From Streptomyces olivochromogenes (GTDB lineage Bacteria; Actinomycetota; Actinomycetes; Streptomycetales; Streptomycetaceae): DNA of 64,000 bases. The position numbers and the translations under genes are program-made. Positions 32,868 through 42,521 of the stretch are shown piece by piece. Under the pieces are notes generated by a model. That model did no database searches and was not told where the DNA came from. It saw only the letters and a program-made list of their open reading frames with translations. Position 1 is the first letter of the stretch; each line of letters begins with the position of its first letter. Location: NCBI RefSeq assembly GCF_001514115.1, contig NZ_KQ948451.1:231308-295307 (forward strand). The letters run 5' to 3'.

Positions 32868-34184
32868 ATGCGCAGAATCCGAGCCGCGGCCGCCGGTGCG
32901 GTCACCGTCTCCCTGCTGACCGCCGTGACCGCCTGTGGTGGCGGCTCGTCGACAGGCGGTGGGTCCAACGACTCGCCGAAGACGCTCACCTACTGGGCCT
33001 CCAACCAGGGCGCCAGCATCGAGGTCGACAAGAAGGTCCTCCAGCCGGAACTCGACAAGTTCGAGAAGCAGTCCGGGATCAAGGTGAAGGTGGAGGTCGT
33101 CCCCTGGTCGGACCTGCTGAACCGGATTCTCACCGCGACCACGTCGGGTCAGGGCCCCGACGTCCTGAACATCGGCAACACCTGGAGCGCCTCGTTGCAG
33201 GCCACCGGCGCGCTGCTGCCGTGGGACGCGAGCAACTTCGCCAAGATCGGCGGCAAGGACCGCTTCGTCGAATCGGCGCTCGGCTCGACAGGCGCGCAGG
33301 GCAAGGACCCGGCCGCGGTCCCGCTGTACTCGATGGCGTACGCGCTCTACTACAACAAGAAGATGTTCGCCGACGCGGGGATTGCGAAGCCGCCGGCCAC
33401 CTGGGACGAGCTGATCGCCGACGGCAAGAAGCTGTCCAAGGGCGGCAAGTGGGGCCTGGGGGCGGAGGGTTCGAACCCCTCGGAGAACATCCACCACACC
33501 TTCGTCTTCGCCAAGCAGCACGGAGCCGACTTCTTCACGGCCGACGGCAAGCCGGACTTCACCTCGGACGGCACGGTCGCGGCGGTCAAGCAGTACGTCG
33601 ACCTGATGGCCAAGGACAAGATCATCGCGCCCGGCAACGCCGAGTACGCCCAGAACCAGTCCGTGAGCGACTTCGCCAAGGGCAAGAACGCGATGCTGCT
33701 GTGGCAGTCGGCGTCCGCCAACCTCAAGTCGCAGGGCATGAGTGACGACGCGTACGGCATCGCCCCGGTCCCCGTGCAGTCCGGCACCCCGGGAACCGGC
33801 ACCAACGTCAACTCGATGGTGGCGGGCATCAACCTGGCCGTCTTCAAGAACAGCCACAACCTCGACGGCGCCACGAAGTTCGTGAAGTTCATGACCAGCG
33901 ACGCCGAGCAGAAGATCCTCAACACGGCGTACAGCTCGATCCCGCCGGTGAAGACGGCCCAGACGGACGCCACCTTCAACACCCCGGCGAACGCGGTCCT
34001 CAAGGACACCCTGGCCAAGAGCGCCGCCGCGCTTCCCCAGGTCGCCGACGAGTCCCAATTCGAGACGACGGTCGGTACGGCCGTCAAGACACTGTTCGCG
34101 GCCGCGGCCGCCGGACACGCGGTGACCACGGAGTCGGTGAAGGCTGAGCTCGAGAAGGCCCAGCAGCAGATGCCTGCGAAGTGA
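32868..34184 (+). CDS. Sugar-binding lipoprotein of a CUT1 ABC importer
   Basis: 438 residues. The signal sequence ends in the lipobox LTAVTACGG, followed by a Gly/Ser linker and a family 1 solute-binding domain (TYWASNQGASIEVDKKVLQPELDKF). It delivers sugar to the permeases encoded next. ATG 32868 is preceded by AAGGGA. A cellobiose- or beta-glucoside-type ligand is inferred from the GH1 gene in the same operon. Confidence 0.93.
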   Translation: MRRIRAAAAGAVTVSLLTAVTACGGGSSTGGGSNDSPKTLTYWASNQGASIEVDKKVLQPELDKFEKQSGIKVKVEVVPWSDLLNRILTATTSGQGPDVLNIGNTWSASLQATGALLPWDASNFAKIGGKDRFVESALGSTGAQGKDPAAVPLYSMAYALYYNKKMFADAGIAKPPATWDELIADGKKLSKGGKWGLGAEGSNPSENIHHTFVFAKQHGADFFTADGKPDFTSDGTVAAVKQYVDLMAKDKIIAPGNAEYAQNQSVSDFAKGKNAMLLWQSASANLKSQGMSDDAYGIAPVPVQSGTPGTGTNVNSMVAGINLAVFKNSHNLDGATKFVKFMTSDAEQKILNTAYSSIPPVKTAQTDATFNTPANAVLKDTLAKSAAALPQVADESQFETTVGTAVKTLFAAAAAGHAVTTESVKAELEKAQQQMPAK

Positions 34185-35200
34185 GCGCGGACTCCCTCAT
34201 GACCACCACGACCGCCGCCTCCGCCGATTCCGGCGAACGGGCGGTGCCCAAGGACTCCCCCGGGGCGGCGCGCGGACCGCGCCGCCCCGGGCGGATCCGG
34301 CGCATCGCACTGCCCTATCTGCTGCTCCTGCCCGCCCTGATCCTCGAACTCCTGGTCCACCTGGTGCCGATGGTGATCGGCATCTTCATGAGCTTCAAGG
34401 AGCTCACCCAGTTCTACATCCGCGACTGGGGCACCGCGCCCTGGTCCGGCTTCGACAACTACAAGGTGTCGGTGGACTTCAGCGCGCCCGTCGGCAAGGC
34501 GCTGCTGCACTCGTTCCTCGTCACCGTCGGCTTCACCCTGCTGTCGGTGGGCCTGTGCTGGCTGATCGGCACAGCGGCCGCGATCTACATGCAGGACACC
34601 TTCCGCGGCCGCGGTCTGCTGCGGGCGCTCTTCCTCGTCCCGTACGCGCTGCCCGTGTACGCGGCGGTCATCACCTGGGTGTTCATGTTCCAGCACGACA
34701 ACGGCCTGGTGAACCACGTCCTGCACGACCAGCTGCACCTCACCGACAAGCCGTCCTTCTGGCTCATCGGCGACAACAGCTTCTACGCCCTGCTCACCGT
34801 CTCGGTGTGGAAGGGCTGGCCGTTCGCGTTCCTCATCGTCATGGCGGGCCTCCAGAACATCCCCGGGGAGCTGTACGAGGCCGCCGCCCTCGACGGCGCC
34901 GGTCTGTGGCAGCAGCTGCGCCGCATCACCCTGCCGTCGCTGCGCCCGGTCAACCAGGTGCTGGTGCTGGTCCTGTTCCTGTGGACGTTCAACGACTTCA
35001 ACACGCCGTTCGTCCTCTTCGGCAGGACCGCTCCGGAGGCCGCCGACCTCATCTCGGTGCACATCTACCAGGCCTCCTTCGTCACCTGGAACTTCGGCAC
35101 CGGATCCGCGATGTCGGTCCTGCTGCTGCTCTTCCTGCTCGTCGTGACGGGCGTCTACCTGCTGCTGACCTCCCGGGGAAGGAAGACGGCCGATGTCTAG
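34181..35200 (+). CDS. Sugar ABC transporter permease, MalF type
   Basis: 339 residues with about six membrane segments and the EAA loop ELYEAAALDGAGLWQQLRRITLPSL. GTG 34181 overlaps the stop of the binding-protein gene (GTGA), while ATG 34199 is an alternative start. It forms the importer channel with the next gene. No ATPase is encoded here, so a shared MsiK-type ATPase is assumed. Confidence 0.92.
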   Translation: MSADSLMTTTTAASADSGERAVPKDSPGAARGPRRPGRIRRIALPYLLLLPALILELLVHLVPMVIGIFMSFKELTQFYIRDWGTAPWSGFDNYKVSVDFSAPVGKALLHSFLVTVGFTLLSVGLCWLIGTAAAIYMQDTFRGRGLLRALFLVPYALPVYAAVITWVFMFQHDNGLVNHVLHDQLHLTDKPSFWLIGDNSFYALLTVSVWKGWPFAFLIVMAGLQNIPGELYEAAALDGAGLWQQLRRITLPSLRPVNQVLVLVLFLWTFNDFNTPFVLFGRTAPEAADLISVHIYQASFVTWNFGTGSAMSVLLLLFLLVVTGVYLLLTSRGRKTADV

Positions 35201-36086
35201 CACCGCGCAGACGGCGCCCCGCGCCTCGAAGGCGCCCCGCTCGCCGATGGCTCCCCCGCGCTCCTTCCTCTGGTCCCGCAGGATCTTCCTCACCCTGCTC
35301 ACCGGGTTCGTCCTGGTACCGGTCTACGTCATGGTCTCCAGCTCGCTGAAGCCGCTCGCGGACGTCTCGGGGAAGTTCCGCTGGCTGCCGAGCGGGCTGA
35401 CGATCCGCCCGTACATCGACATCTGGTCGACGGTCCCGCTGGCGAGATACTTCGTGAACTCGCTGATCGTGGCGGGCGCGGCGACGGTCTGCTCGGTGGT
35501 GATCGCGGTCTTCGCGGCGTACGCGGTGAGCCGCTACAGCTTCCGCGGCAAGCGCGTCTTCACGGTGACCGTGCTGTCGACGCAGATGTTCCCCGGCATC
35601 CTCTTCCTCCTCCCGCTCTTCCTTCTCTACGTCAACATCGGCAACGCCACGGGCATCGCGCTGTTCGGCTCACGCGGCGGCCTGATCCTCACGTATCTCA
35701 CTTTCTCCCTGCCGTTCTCGATCTGGATGCTGATCGGGTACTTCGACTCGGTGCCGCGCGATCTGGACGAGGCGGCCCTGGTGGACGGCTGCGGGCCGCT
35801 CGGCGCGCTGCTGCGGGTGGTCGTGCCCGCCGCGATCCCCGGCATCGTCGCCGTCGCCGTCTACGCCTTCATGACCGCCTGGGGCGAGGTGCTGTTCGCG
35901 TCGGTGATGACCAACGACACCACGCGCACGCTCGCCGTCGGGCTCCAGGGCTACTCCACGCTCAACAACGTGTACTGGAACCAGATCATGGCCGCCTCGC
36001 TCGTGGTGAGCGTCCCGGTGGTCGCCGGGTTCCTGCTGCTCCAGCGCTACCTCGTCGCCGGCCTGACGGCCGGAGCCGTCAAGTGA
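35193..36086 (+). CDS. Sugar ABC transporter permease, MalG type
   Basis: 297 residues with six predicted membrane segments and the EAA loop [31 protein letters not shown] 35193 overlaps the previous gene by 8 bp, and its stop overlaps the GH1 start by 4 bp. It is part of the ROK-controlled CUT1 importer. Confidence 0.92.
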   Translation: MSSTAQTAPRASKAPRSPMAPPRSFLWSRRIFLTLLTGFVLVPVYVMVSSSLKPLADVSGKFRWLPSGLTIRPYIDIWSTVPLARYFVNSLIVAGAATVCSVVIAVFAAYAVSRYSFRGKRVFTVTVLSTQMFPGILFLLPLFLLYVNIGNATGIALFGSRGGLILTYLTFSLPFSIWMLIGYFDSVPRDLDEAALVDGCGPLGALLRVVVPAAIPGIVAVAVYAFMTAWGEVLFASVMTNDTTRTLAVGLQGYSTLNNVYWNQIMAASLVVSVPVVAGFLLLQRYLVAGLTAGAVK

Positions 36087-37474
36087 CCGACTCCTCATCC
36101 CCTGAAGGGACTTCCGTGACCATCGACCTTGCCGCACTCCCCGAGGACTTCCTGTGGGGCACGGCCACGTCGGCCTACCAGATCGAGGGAGCCGTCGCCG
36201 AGGACGGCCGCTCGCCGTCCATCTGGGACACGTTCTCGCACACCCCGGGCAAGATCGACAACGGCGACCACGGTGACATCGCCTGCGACCACTACCACCG
36301 CTGGCGCGAGGACATCGGACTCATGCGCCAACTGGGCACCAACGCCTACCGGTTGTCCATCGCCTGGCCCCGGGTGGTGCCGGGCGGCGACGGCCCGGTC
36401 AACGCGAAGGGGCTCGACTTCTACGACCAGTTGATCGACGCCCTGCTGGAGGCGGGCATCACCCCCTCCGTCACCCTCTACCACTGGGACCTGCCGCAGG
36501 TGCTCCAGGACCGCGGCGGGTGGCCGGCACGCGACACGGCGCACCACTTCGCCTCGTACGCGTCGGTGGTCGCGGAGCGTCTGGGCGACCGCGTCCAGCA
36601 CTGGACGACGCTGAACGAGCCGCTGTGCTCGGCCTGGATCGGTCACCTGGAGGGCCGGATGGCTCCCGGCTTCGCGGATCTGGAGGTCGCGGTCCGTGCC
36701 TCGTACCACCTGCTCCTGGGCCATGGCCTGGCCGTACAGGCCATCCGCGCGGCCGCACCGGGCGCCCAGGTGGGCATCGTCAACAACCTCTCCAGCGTCG
36801 AGGCCGCCACCGACCGCCCCGAGGACGTCGCCGCGGCCCGCCGGCTGGACGGACACACCAACCGCTGGTGGCTGGACCCGGTACACGGCCGCGGGTTCCC
36901 CGCGGACATGCGCGAGGTCTACGGCGTCGAACTCCCGGAGCTGCCGGGCGACTTGGAGACCATGGCGCAGCCCCTGGACTGGCTGGGCCTCAACTACTAC
37001 TTCCCGTCCACCGTCGCCGACGACCCCTCAGGACCCGCGCCGCGCGTGCGCACGGTGCGCCGTCTGGGCGTTCCCCGCACCGGCATGGACTGGGAGGTCG
37101 ACGCCTCCGGCATCGAGCGCCTGCTGCTGCGCCTCACCGACGACTACGGCGCCCGCAAGCTGTACGTCACCGAGAACGGCTCCGCCTATCCCGACGTCGT
37201 CCGCCCCGACGGCACCGTCGACGATCCCGAGCGCACGCGGTACCTGGAGCAGCACCTCGCCGCGTGTGCCGCGGCGGCCGGCAAGGGCGTCCCGCTCGCC
37301 GGATACTTCGCCTGGTCGCTGCTCGACAACTTCGAGTGGGCCTACGGCTACGACAAGCGCTTCGGCCTCGTGCACGTCGACTACGAGACCCAGCGGCGCA
37401 CGGTGAAGGGTACCGGCCACCGGTACGCGGACATCATCCGGGCCCACGGGGAGCGCAGGCGCAGCGCGGCCTGA
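36083..37474 (+). CDS. GH1 beta-glucosidase
   Basis: 463 residues, full length for family 1. Acid/base glutamate in TTLNEPL (Glu179) and nucleophile in [12 protein letters not shown] (Glu364) are both present, and the sugar-binding [13 protein letters not shown] motif is intact. There is no signal peptide, so it hydrolyses imported beta-glucosides such as cellobiose inside the cell. GTG 36083 overlaps the permease stop (GTGA); GTG 36116 is a possible shorter start. A terminator shared with the convergent kinase gene follows. Confidence 0.95.
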   Translation: MTDSSSPEGTSVTIDLAALPEDFLWGTATSAYQIEGAVAEDGRSPSIWDTFSHTPGKIDNGDHGDIACDHYHRWREDIGLMRQLGTNAYRLSIAWPRVVPGGDGPVNAKGLDFYDQLIDALLEAGITPSVTLYHWDLPQVLQDRGGWPARDTAHHFASYASVVAERLGDRVQHWTTLNEPLCSAWIGHLEGRMAPGFADLEVAVRASYHLLLGHGLAVQAIRAAAPGAQVGIVNNLSSVEAATDRPEDVAAARRLDGHTNRWWLDPVHGRGFPADMREVYGVELPELPGDLETMAQPLDWLGLNYYFPSTVADDPSGPAPRVRTVRRLGVPRTGMDWEVDASGIERLLLRLTDDYGARKLYVTENGSAYPDVVRPDGTVDDPERTRYLEQHLAACAAAAGKGVPLAGYFAWSLLDNFEWAYGYDKRFGLVHVDYETQRRTVKGTGHRYADIIRAHGERRRSAA

Positions 37475-37485
37475 CGTACGTCCCG

Positions 37486-37541
37486 GCCTTCGCGCTGGAC
37501 GCGGGTCTTCCCTCGAACGGAGCTCGCGTCCAGCCGAAGGC
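37486..37541. terminator. Bidirectional terminator between the GH1 and kinase genes
   Basis: GCTGGACGCG pairs perfectly with CGCGTCCAGC, and the stem extends through GCCTTC/GAAGGC with one bulge (37486-37503 with 37525-37541). Confidence 0.7.
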
Positions 37542-37552
37542 GTGGGACGAGG

Positions 37553-38536
37553 TCACCCCTTCGACCTGCCGGCTCCATGCCGGCCGATGTCGTCCAGGGC
37601 CGCCACGAGTTGCGGAGCCACCACCTTCCGGGTCCAGGCGGCATCGTCGTCACCCACGGCGCGGGGCACGGTCTCGATGAGCATGATCAGGTAGAGGTAG
37701 CTGCGGTACAGGGCGAGGCGTCGGCGGGCCGCGGGGTCGAAGTCCGCGCGGCCTCCCGCCTTCCGATAGCCGGTCAGGAAGGCCGAGTCGTCCTCGATGT
37801 CGCCGAGGAGGGCGAGGGAGACGAAGTCCGCCAGGGGGTCGCCCCAGAACATGCGCTCGCCGTCGATCAGGCCGCCGATCCGGGGTGTTCCTTCCGGCCG
37901 GTCCACGAGGATGTTGCCCGGCCACAGGTCGAAGTGGACCAGGCGGGGGTCGGTGACCTCGTCCAGGGCGTCGTACGCCTCCTTCGCGGTGCGGGCCACC
38001 TCCGCCACGGGCCGGGGCAGCCAGGCCCGATAGCGGCGGGCGTCGTCCAGGACGGCGTCGTACATGGTGGTGAAGGCGGTGCGCCAGTCGGGGGCGAGTG
38101 GGCCGAGGGCCCCGGACGGGTAGCCGAACCCGGGTCCGGTGACCTGGTGGAGCCGGGCCACCAGGCCACCCAACTCCGTGCGCAGAGCGGTCTGTTCGTC
38201 TGGAGTGAGCGTGCCGTTCCACGACTGGCCCGGGCAGGCCGTCATGAGGAGGTGACGGCCCCCGGTGGCCACGACGCGCGGCGCCGGTACGTTGACGGTG
38301 GCCGCCGAACGATAGAACTCCGCCTCGGACACCAGGAGTTCGCGCTCATGGCGCATGCCCGGGGCGCTCTCCGGGGGCGGGACCTTCAGCACATGGCGGG
38401 TGCCGTCGGTGAGAAGGAGTTCCTCGACGGTGTTGTAGGTGCCGCCGTCGAGCGGGCGGCAGCGGGCGAGGCGGTCCGGCGGCAGTCCGGCCGCCGCGAG
38501 GATCCGCCGCGCCCGCTCCCAGGAGTCCTCCGTCAT
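37553..38536 (-). CDS. APH-type phosphotransferase
   Basis: 327 residues of the aminoglycoside phosphotransferase/choline kinase fold. The nucleotide-binding lysine is in RHVLKVPPP, the catalytic loop reads LVHFDLWPGNILVD (usually HxDxxxxN, matched here), and the metal-binding Asp is in GLIDGERMFWGDPLADF. Such proteins phosphorylate diverse small molecules; aminoglycoside resistance cannot be concluded. ATG 38536 is preferred over GTG 38545. It lies 21 bp downstream of the fused P450 gene, on the same strand, and may be co-transcribed with it. Confidence 0.85.
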   Translation of the reverse strand: MTEDSWERARRILAAAGLPPDRLARCRPLDGGTYNTVEELLLTDGTRHVLKVPPPESAPGMRHERELLVSEAEFYRSAATVNVPAPRVVATGGRHLLMTACPGQSWNGTLTPDEQTALRTELGGLVARLHQVTGPGFGYPSGALGPLAPDWRTAFTTMYDAVLDDARRYRAWLPRPVAEVARTAKEAYDALDEVTDPRLVHFDLWPGNILVDRPEGTPRIGGLIDGERMFWGDPLADFVSLALLGDIEDDSAFLTGYRKAGGRADFDPAARRRLALYRSYLYLIMLIETVPRAVGDDDAAWTRKVVAPQLVAALDDIGRHGAGRSKG

Positions 38537-38557
38537 ACGCCCCACCCGCCCCTTCGA

Positions 38558-41500
38558 TCACCCGGCCGCGTACACGTCCTCCACGTAACGCCCGTTCGCG
38601 ATCAGCTCGTTCAGCCACGTCTCGGCGGCCGCCTCGTCCGCGTCCGGCGTACGGTCCCGGTACAGCGTACGGAAGGCCTCGCGGACGCCGGGTGCCATGC
38701 GCGAGCCGTCGCCGCACACGTACACCCGGGCTCCGGCCCCCAGCAGCTCCCAGACCTCGTCCGCCTCTGCGGCGATGCGGTGCTGCACGAAGGTCACACC
38801 GCCGACGGGCGCCGCGCTGAAGGCCGGGCGCAGGGAGACCGCTCCGACGGCCTCGGCGGCGTGGAGTTCCTCCGCGTGGAGGTAGTCCGCGTCCGGGGCG
38901 TCGCACCCGAAGTAGCAGACAGCGAGCGGTAGTTCGGCTCCCGAGGTCAGCCGGGCGCGGCGGTCGGCGATGGCACCGCGGAACGGGGCGAGTCCGGTGC
39001 CCGCCGCGACCATCACGACCGGCGCGCAGGCGTCGATCCGGAAGGCCTCCCGGCAGGGCTGGACGCGGGCGAGGACGGTGTCGCCGGGCTTGACCGTGTG
39101 CAGATGGCCTGAGCCGACTCCGGTGTACGTGCCCAGGCCGGAGCGGGCCGGGGCCTCCAGCAGGGAGACCATCAGGTCGGCGTGGCCGGGGTCGGTCGCG
39201 GGTGAGGACGACACCGAGTAGGGGCGGGGCCGCAGCGGGGTGAGGAGGTCGACCAGGGCCGGCCAGTCCAGCGCGCCGCGCAGGGCGGGGTAGGCCTCGA
39301 ACACCTCGACCAGGGTGCGCGGGTCGTCCACGAGCGCCGCGAGGGCCGTTCGCTCCGGCGGGCACGGGTTGGCCGCGGCGAGGACGGTGAGCTGGTCGGA
39401 AGTCGGACGTCCCTGCAACTCAACGTGATGCGCGAGGAGTTGACGTACTGTCAAGGGTCGGTCGACCGCTATGCCGTCACGTCGCGGGCGGGTGGCCCGG
39501 ATGTCCAGGACCATGTCCAGGTCGAGGCCGAGCGCGGTGGCGGTCCGCTCGACGAGGGCCGGGTCGTTGACGGGAAGCACCGTGAGGTGGTCTCCGGTGC
39601 GGTAGGTCGTGCCGTCGGGCAGGGCCAGCCGGACGAAACGCTTCGTGCGCGGGTGCGTCGGCGCGGTGAGGTCGTAGGCCTCGGTGACGGTCATGGGGAG
39701 CAGCCCGTGCCGCTCGGCGAGGGCGTCCAGGGGGCCGCCGGTCAGCGCCCGGACCTCGTACGCCGCCGTGGGTTCCACGGTGCCGGTGGCGTCCGGGTCG
39801 CCGTACCGCTCCAGCAGCGCGGTGCGCAGCCGGGCCGTGAAGGTGCGGACGGTGCCTGCCAGGTCGCCCGAGGCGTCGGCCGCGGCGCGCTCCAGGAGCC
39901 GGGTGCCGCCCCCTTCCGCGAGGCGCTCGTCGATGCGGGCCGGAACGTGCTGGTAGGTGGCGGCCCAGTTGCGGTCGCCGACGCCCAGGACGCCGTAAGT
40001 CACGCCGGTGGCCTGCGGGGCGGTGTCGAGCCAGGCCGCGAAGGCGGTGGCGTCGTCGGTGGGCTGCCCGTTGTAGGAGGCGGCGGCGATGACGACGGGG
40101 CGGTCGGTGGGCAGCCCGTCGGTGTACGCGTCCAGCGGCGCCACCTCCGTGTCGCAGCCGATCCCGGCGGCCTCGTCGGCGAGCGAGGCGGCGAACTCGC
40201 GACAGGTGCCGTAGTTGCTGCCGTGCAGGAAGAGGGCTCGGGTGCCGGGACGCACCCGGGTGGGCAGGGTGGACGCGTCGGCCGAAGCCTGCGCCGGATG
40301 CTGGGCGGCGGCGCCGGGCAGGGGCGCCTGGACGCGGTCGGCGGCCGTGCGCGGGGTGAGCGTGAGGGTGAACCCCTCGGGCTTGAGGGTGAGCGTCTCC
40401 TTGACCGTCAGCGCGTAGTCGGCGTGGTCGTGCGGCCGGTAGCGGTGGACGAGCATGGCGAGCAGCATGGTGGCCTCGTGCAGGGCGAACTGCCGCCCGA
40501 TGCAGGCGCGTTCACCGGTGCCGAAGGGCTTGAACGCATGCGGGGAGCGCGCGGCCTCCGCCTCCGCCGTGAAGCGCGAGGGGTCGAACAGCTCGGGGTT
40601 GTCGCCCCACACCGACTGCCGGTGCAGCATCGGGCCGAGCACGGTGACCGCCTGTCCGGCGCGCAGCGGGATCCGGCCGCCGAGCAGGGTGTCCTCCCGG
40701 GCGTACCGGCTGAACGCGGCGGCGGTCGGCCACAGTCGCAGCGCCTCGTTGAGCACCTGCCGGGTGTAGGTGAGCCGCCCGATCTCCTCGAACGTCGGCT
40801 CGGGGTCCGTCGCGTCGCCCCACAGCGCGTCGGCCTCGCGTTGCACGAGCTGGAGCACGGCGGGGTGCTTGGCCAGGTAGTAGAGCGCGAACGACATCGC
40901 GCCGGAGGTGGTCTCGTGGCCGGCGATCAGGAAGGTGATCACCTGGTTGCGGATGTTGGCGGTGTCGAGCGTGGTGCCGTCGGCGGGGTGCTCGGCGGTG
41001 AGCATCAGTCCGAGGAGGTCCCCGGCGTCGGCCGCGTTCGGTCCGCAGTCCACGCGGGCGGCGATCACCTCGTCCACGACCTGCGCGAGGTGGTCGGCGT
41101 CCGCGCGGAAGGCCGCGTCCGCCGCCGAGTGGTCGCTGCCCGGCGTGCGGCTGAGCCGGGTCATGCTCCACTCCAGGCAGCGGACCATGGACTCGACGAA
41201 GGGGTGGGGTTCGTCGCGTTCGAAGGAGCCGAAGTCGTAGCCGAATCCGGCGAGCCCGATGGTGTCGAGGGTCATGCGGGTCATGTCGTCGGGGACGTTC
41301 ACGGGCTGTCCGGTGCGGGCGCCGCGGTCCCAGGAGTCGATCAGCCGGCGTGCGACGCGCAGCATCACGGGGTGGTAGGTGCGCATGGAGCCCAGCGCGA
41401 AGGCGGGCATGAGGATGTCGTGCGCCTTGGCCCAGTTCGGCTCGTCGTTGTAGGCGGTGAACAGTCCGTCGGCGGCGAACGCGCGGACGTTCTCCAGGGC

Positions 41501-41737
41501 GGGTCCGACGGCCTTGGCGAACCGGGTCTCGTCGGCCAGGTCGGTGACCAGGTCGAGATCGCCGACGAAGAGGGTGTCCCGGCCGTGCAGCCGTCGTACG
41601 AGCGCGGGGCCGTGCGCGCGCATCAGCTCCATCACCTGCTGGAGCGGGGTTCGGCCGGGTCCGGTGTCGGATATGTCGACGACCGGTATGTCATGGAGGG
41701 AGTGTGTGGGTTGCGGGTGCGGCGCGGTGGGGGGCAT
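38558..41737 (-). CDS. CYP102-type self-sufficient P450/NADPH reductase fusion
   Basis: 1059 residues, organised like P450 BM3. The heme domain (about 1-460) has LIAGHETTS, the ExxR in EALRLWP and the heme loop FGTGERACIGRQ with Cys412. The linker is Ala/Pro-rich. The FMN domain (about 490-640) has LFLHGSNYGT. The FAD/NADPH reductase (about 665-1059) has RPYSVSSSP, GVGSGHLHTVKPGD, GTGLAPFRG and VYVCGDGSRM. It should hydroxylate fatty acids or similar substrates using NADPH without partner proteins. ATG 41737 has a weak AGGCAG. It is divergent from a PAS/HTH regulator with a palindrome between them. Confidence 0.95.
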   Translation of the reverse strand: MPPTAPHPQPTHSLHDIPVVDISDTGPGRTPLQQVMELMRAHGPALVRRLHGRDTLFVGDLDLVTDLADETRFAKAVGPALENVRAFAADGLFTAYNDEPNWAKAHDILMPAFALGSMRTYHPVMLRVARRLIDSWDRGARTGQPVNVPDDMTRMTLDTIGLAGFGYDFGSFERDEPHPFVESMVRCLEWSMTRLSRTPGSDHSAADAAFRADADHLAQVVDEVIAARVDCGPNAADAGDLLGLMLTAEHPADGTTLDTANIRNQVITFLIAGHETTSGAMSFALYYLAKHPAVLQLVQREADALWGDATDPEPTFEEIGRLTYTRQVLNEALRLWPTAAAFSRYAREDTLLGGRIPLRAGQAVTVLGPMLHRQSVWGDNPELFDPSRFTAEAEAARSPHAFKPFGTGERACIGRQFALHEATMLLAMLVHRYRPHDHADYALTVKETLTLKPEGFTLTLTPRTAADRVQAPLPGAAAQHPAQASADASTLPTRVRPGTRALFLHGSNYGTCREFAASLADEAAGIGCDTEVAPLDAYTDGLPTDRPVVIAAASYNGQPTDDATAFAAWLDTAPQATGVTYGVLGVGDRNWAATYQHVPARIDERLAEGGGTRLLERAAADASGDLAGTVRTFTARLRTALLERYGDPDATGTVEPTAAYEVRALTGGPLDALAERHGLLPMTVTEAYDLTAPTHPRTKRFVRLALPDGTTYRTGDHLTVLPVNDPALVERTATALGLDLDMVLDIRATRPRRDGIAVDRPLTVRQLLAHHVELQGRPTSDQLTVLAAANPCPPERTALAALVDDPRTLVEVFEAYPALRGALDWPALVDLLTPLRPRPYSVSSSPATDPGHADLMVSLLEAPARSGLGTYTGVGSGHLHTVKPGDTVLARVQPCREAFRIDACAPVVMVAAGTGLAPFRGAIADRRARLTSGAELPLAVCYFGCDAPDADYLHAEELHAAEAVGAVSLRPAFSAAPVGGVTFVQHRIAAEADEVWELLGAGARVYVCGDGSRMAPGVREAFRTLYRDRTPDADEAAAETWLNELIANGRYVEDVYAAG

Positions 41738-41818
41738 GGCGCGACAACTGCCTTTCGCGGTACGGGAGTCCTGGCCTCCCAGCTTGATCGTCGGACCCGG
41801 CGTGCCCGCACCGCCTCA

Positions 41819-41834
41819 CTACATGATTCTGTAG
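41819..41834. promoter_or_regulatory. CTACA-N6-TGTAG palindrome between P450 and regulator
   Basis: CTACATGATTCTGTAG is an inverted repeat with 5-bp arms in the roughly 150-bp divergent region. It is AT-richer than its surroundings and could be a regulator site or part of a promoter. Confidence 0.45.
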
Positions 41835-41891
41835 TCACCGGGGCCGGGTCGCGCTTGCCACGGCCGCGGCGGGATGGCAGGAGGCCGGGAG

Positions 41892-42521
41892 GTGGCGGTG
41901 GACGCGGTGGTGTGGCGCAACCGGGCCATGACGTTGTTCGACCGCATCCCCATGCCGGTAGCGGTCTGTGATGTGTACGGGGCGATCATCCTGGCCAATC
42001 CGGCGATGGCGGCGGAGTGGGGCGCCACGTCGAGCGGGCTGCGGGGGCGCGTGGTCCTGGACCTGTTCCGGCCGCAGGAGCCCTGGCAGATCGAGCGGAT
42101 CGCACAGGCGTTGCGGCTGCGCCGTCGCTCGCGCTATCCGGTCTCGGTGCGCTGGGACGCGGCCGACGGGGTGCGGCGCGAGGGCGAGCTGACCGCGGAC
42201 CCGGTCAGTGACTCCGTCGAGGCGAGCACCGCACTGCTGGTCATGGTCCGTGTGCTGGGCGAGTGCCCGGTCGTGGAGCAGTCGCCCGAGCCGGCGGCGG
42301 GCACGGCCGAGATCCGCATTCTGACGCTGCTCGCCGGGGGCGCGACCACCGCGCGGGCCGCCCGGGAGACGGGCCTGACCGTGGACGGCGTCAACTACCA
42401 CCTGCGGCGCCTGTCCGAGCGCTGGGGCGCGGCCAACCGTACGGAACTGGTCGCACGCGCCTACGCGCTGGGCGTACTGACGCCGGGAGTGTGGCCGCCG
42501 GCGGCCGTGCCCGCTCCCTGA
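41892..42521 (+). CDS. PAS-domain regulator with LuxR-like C-terminal HTH
   Basis: 209 residues. An N-terminal PAS domain comes first (RIPMPVAVCDVYGAIILANPAMAAEW). After a linker, a C-terminal helix-turn-helix of LuxR type follows (LTLLAGGATTARAARETGLTVDGVNYHLRRL). PAS domains sense ligands, redox state or heme. The location opposite the self-sufficient P450 gene suggests that it controls that gene in response to a P450 substrate or oxygen (inference). GTG 41892 has GGAGG 7 bases upstream, while ATG 41874 has none. Its 3' end overlaps the convergent DUF3626 gene by 61 bp. Confidence 0.78.
   Translation: MAVDAVVWRNRAMTLFDRIPMPVAVCDVYGAIILANPAMAAEWGATSSGLRGRVVLDLFRPQEPWQIERIAQALRLRRRSRYPVSVRWDAADGVRREGELTADPVSDSVEASTALLVMVRVLGECPVVEQSPEPAAGTAEIRILTLLAGGATTARAARETGLTVDGVNYHLRRLSERWGAANRTELVARAYALGVLTPGVWPPAAVPAP

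Noticed and set aside
37553-38536. Aminoglycoside resistance gene
   Set aside because: The APH fold is clear, but these kinases have many substrates and nothing in the context points to aminoglycosides.
39425-41971. 848-codon open frame on the + strand
   Set aside because: Antisense to the CYP102 fusion gene, whose motifs are all intact on the minus strand.
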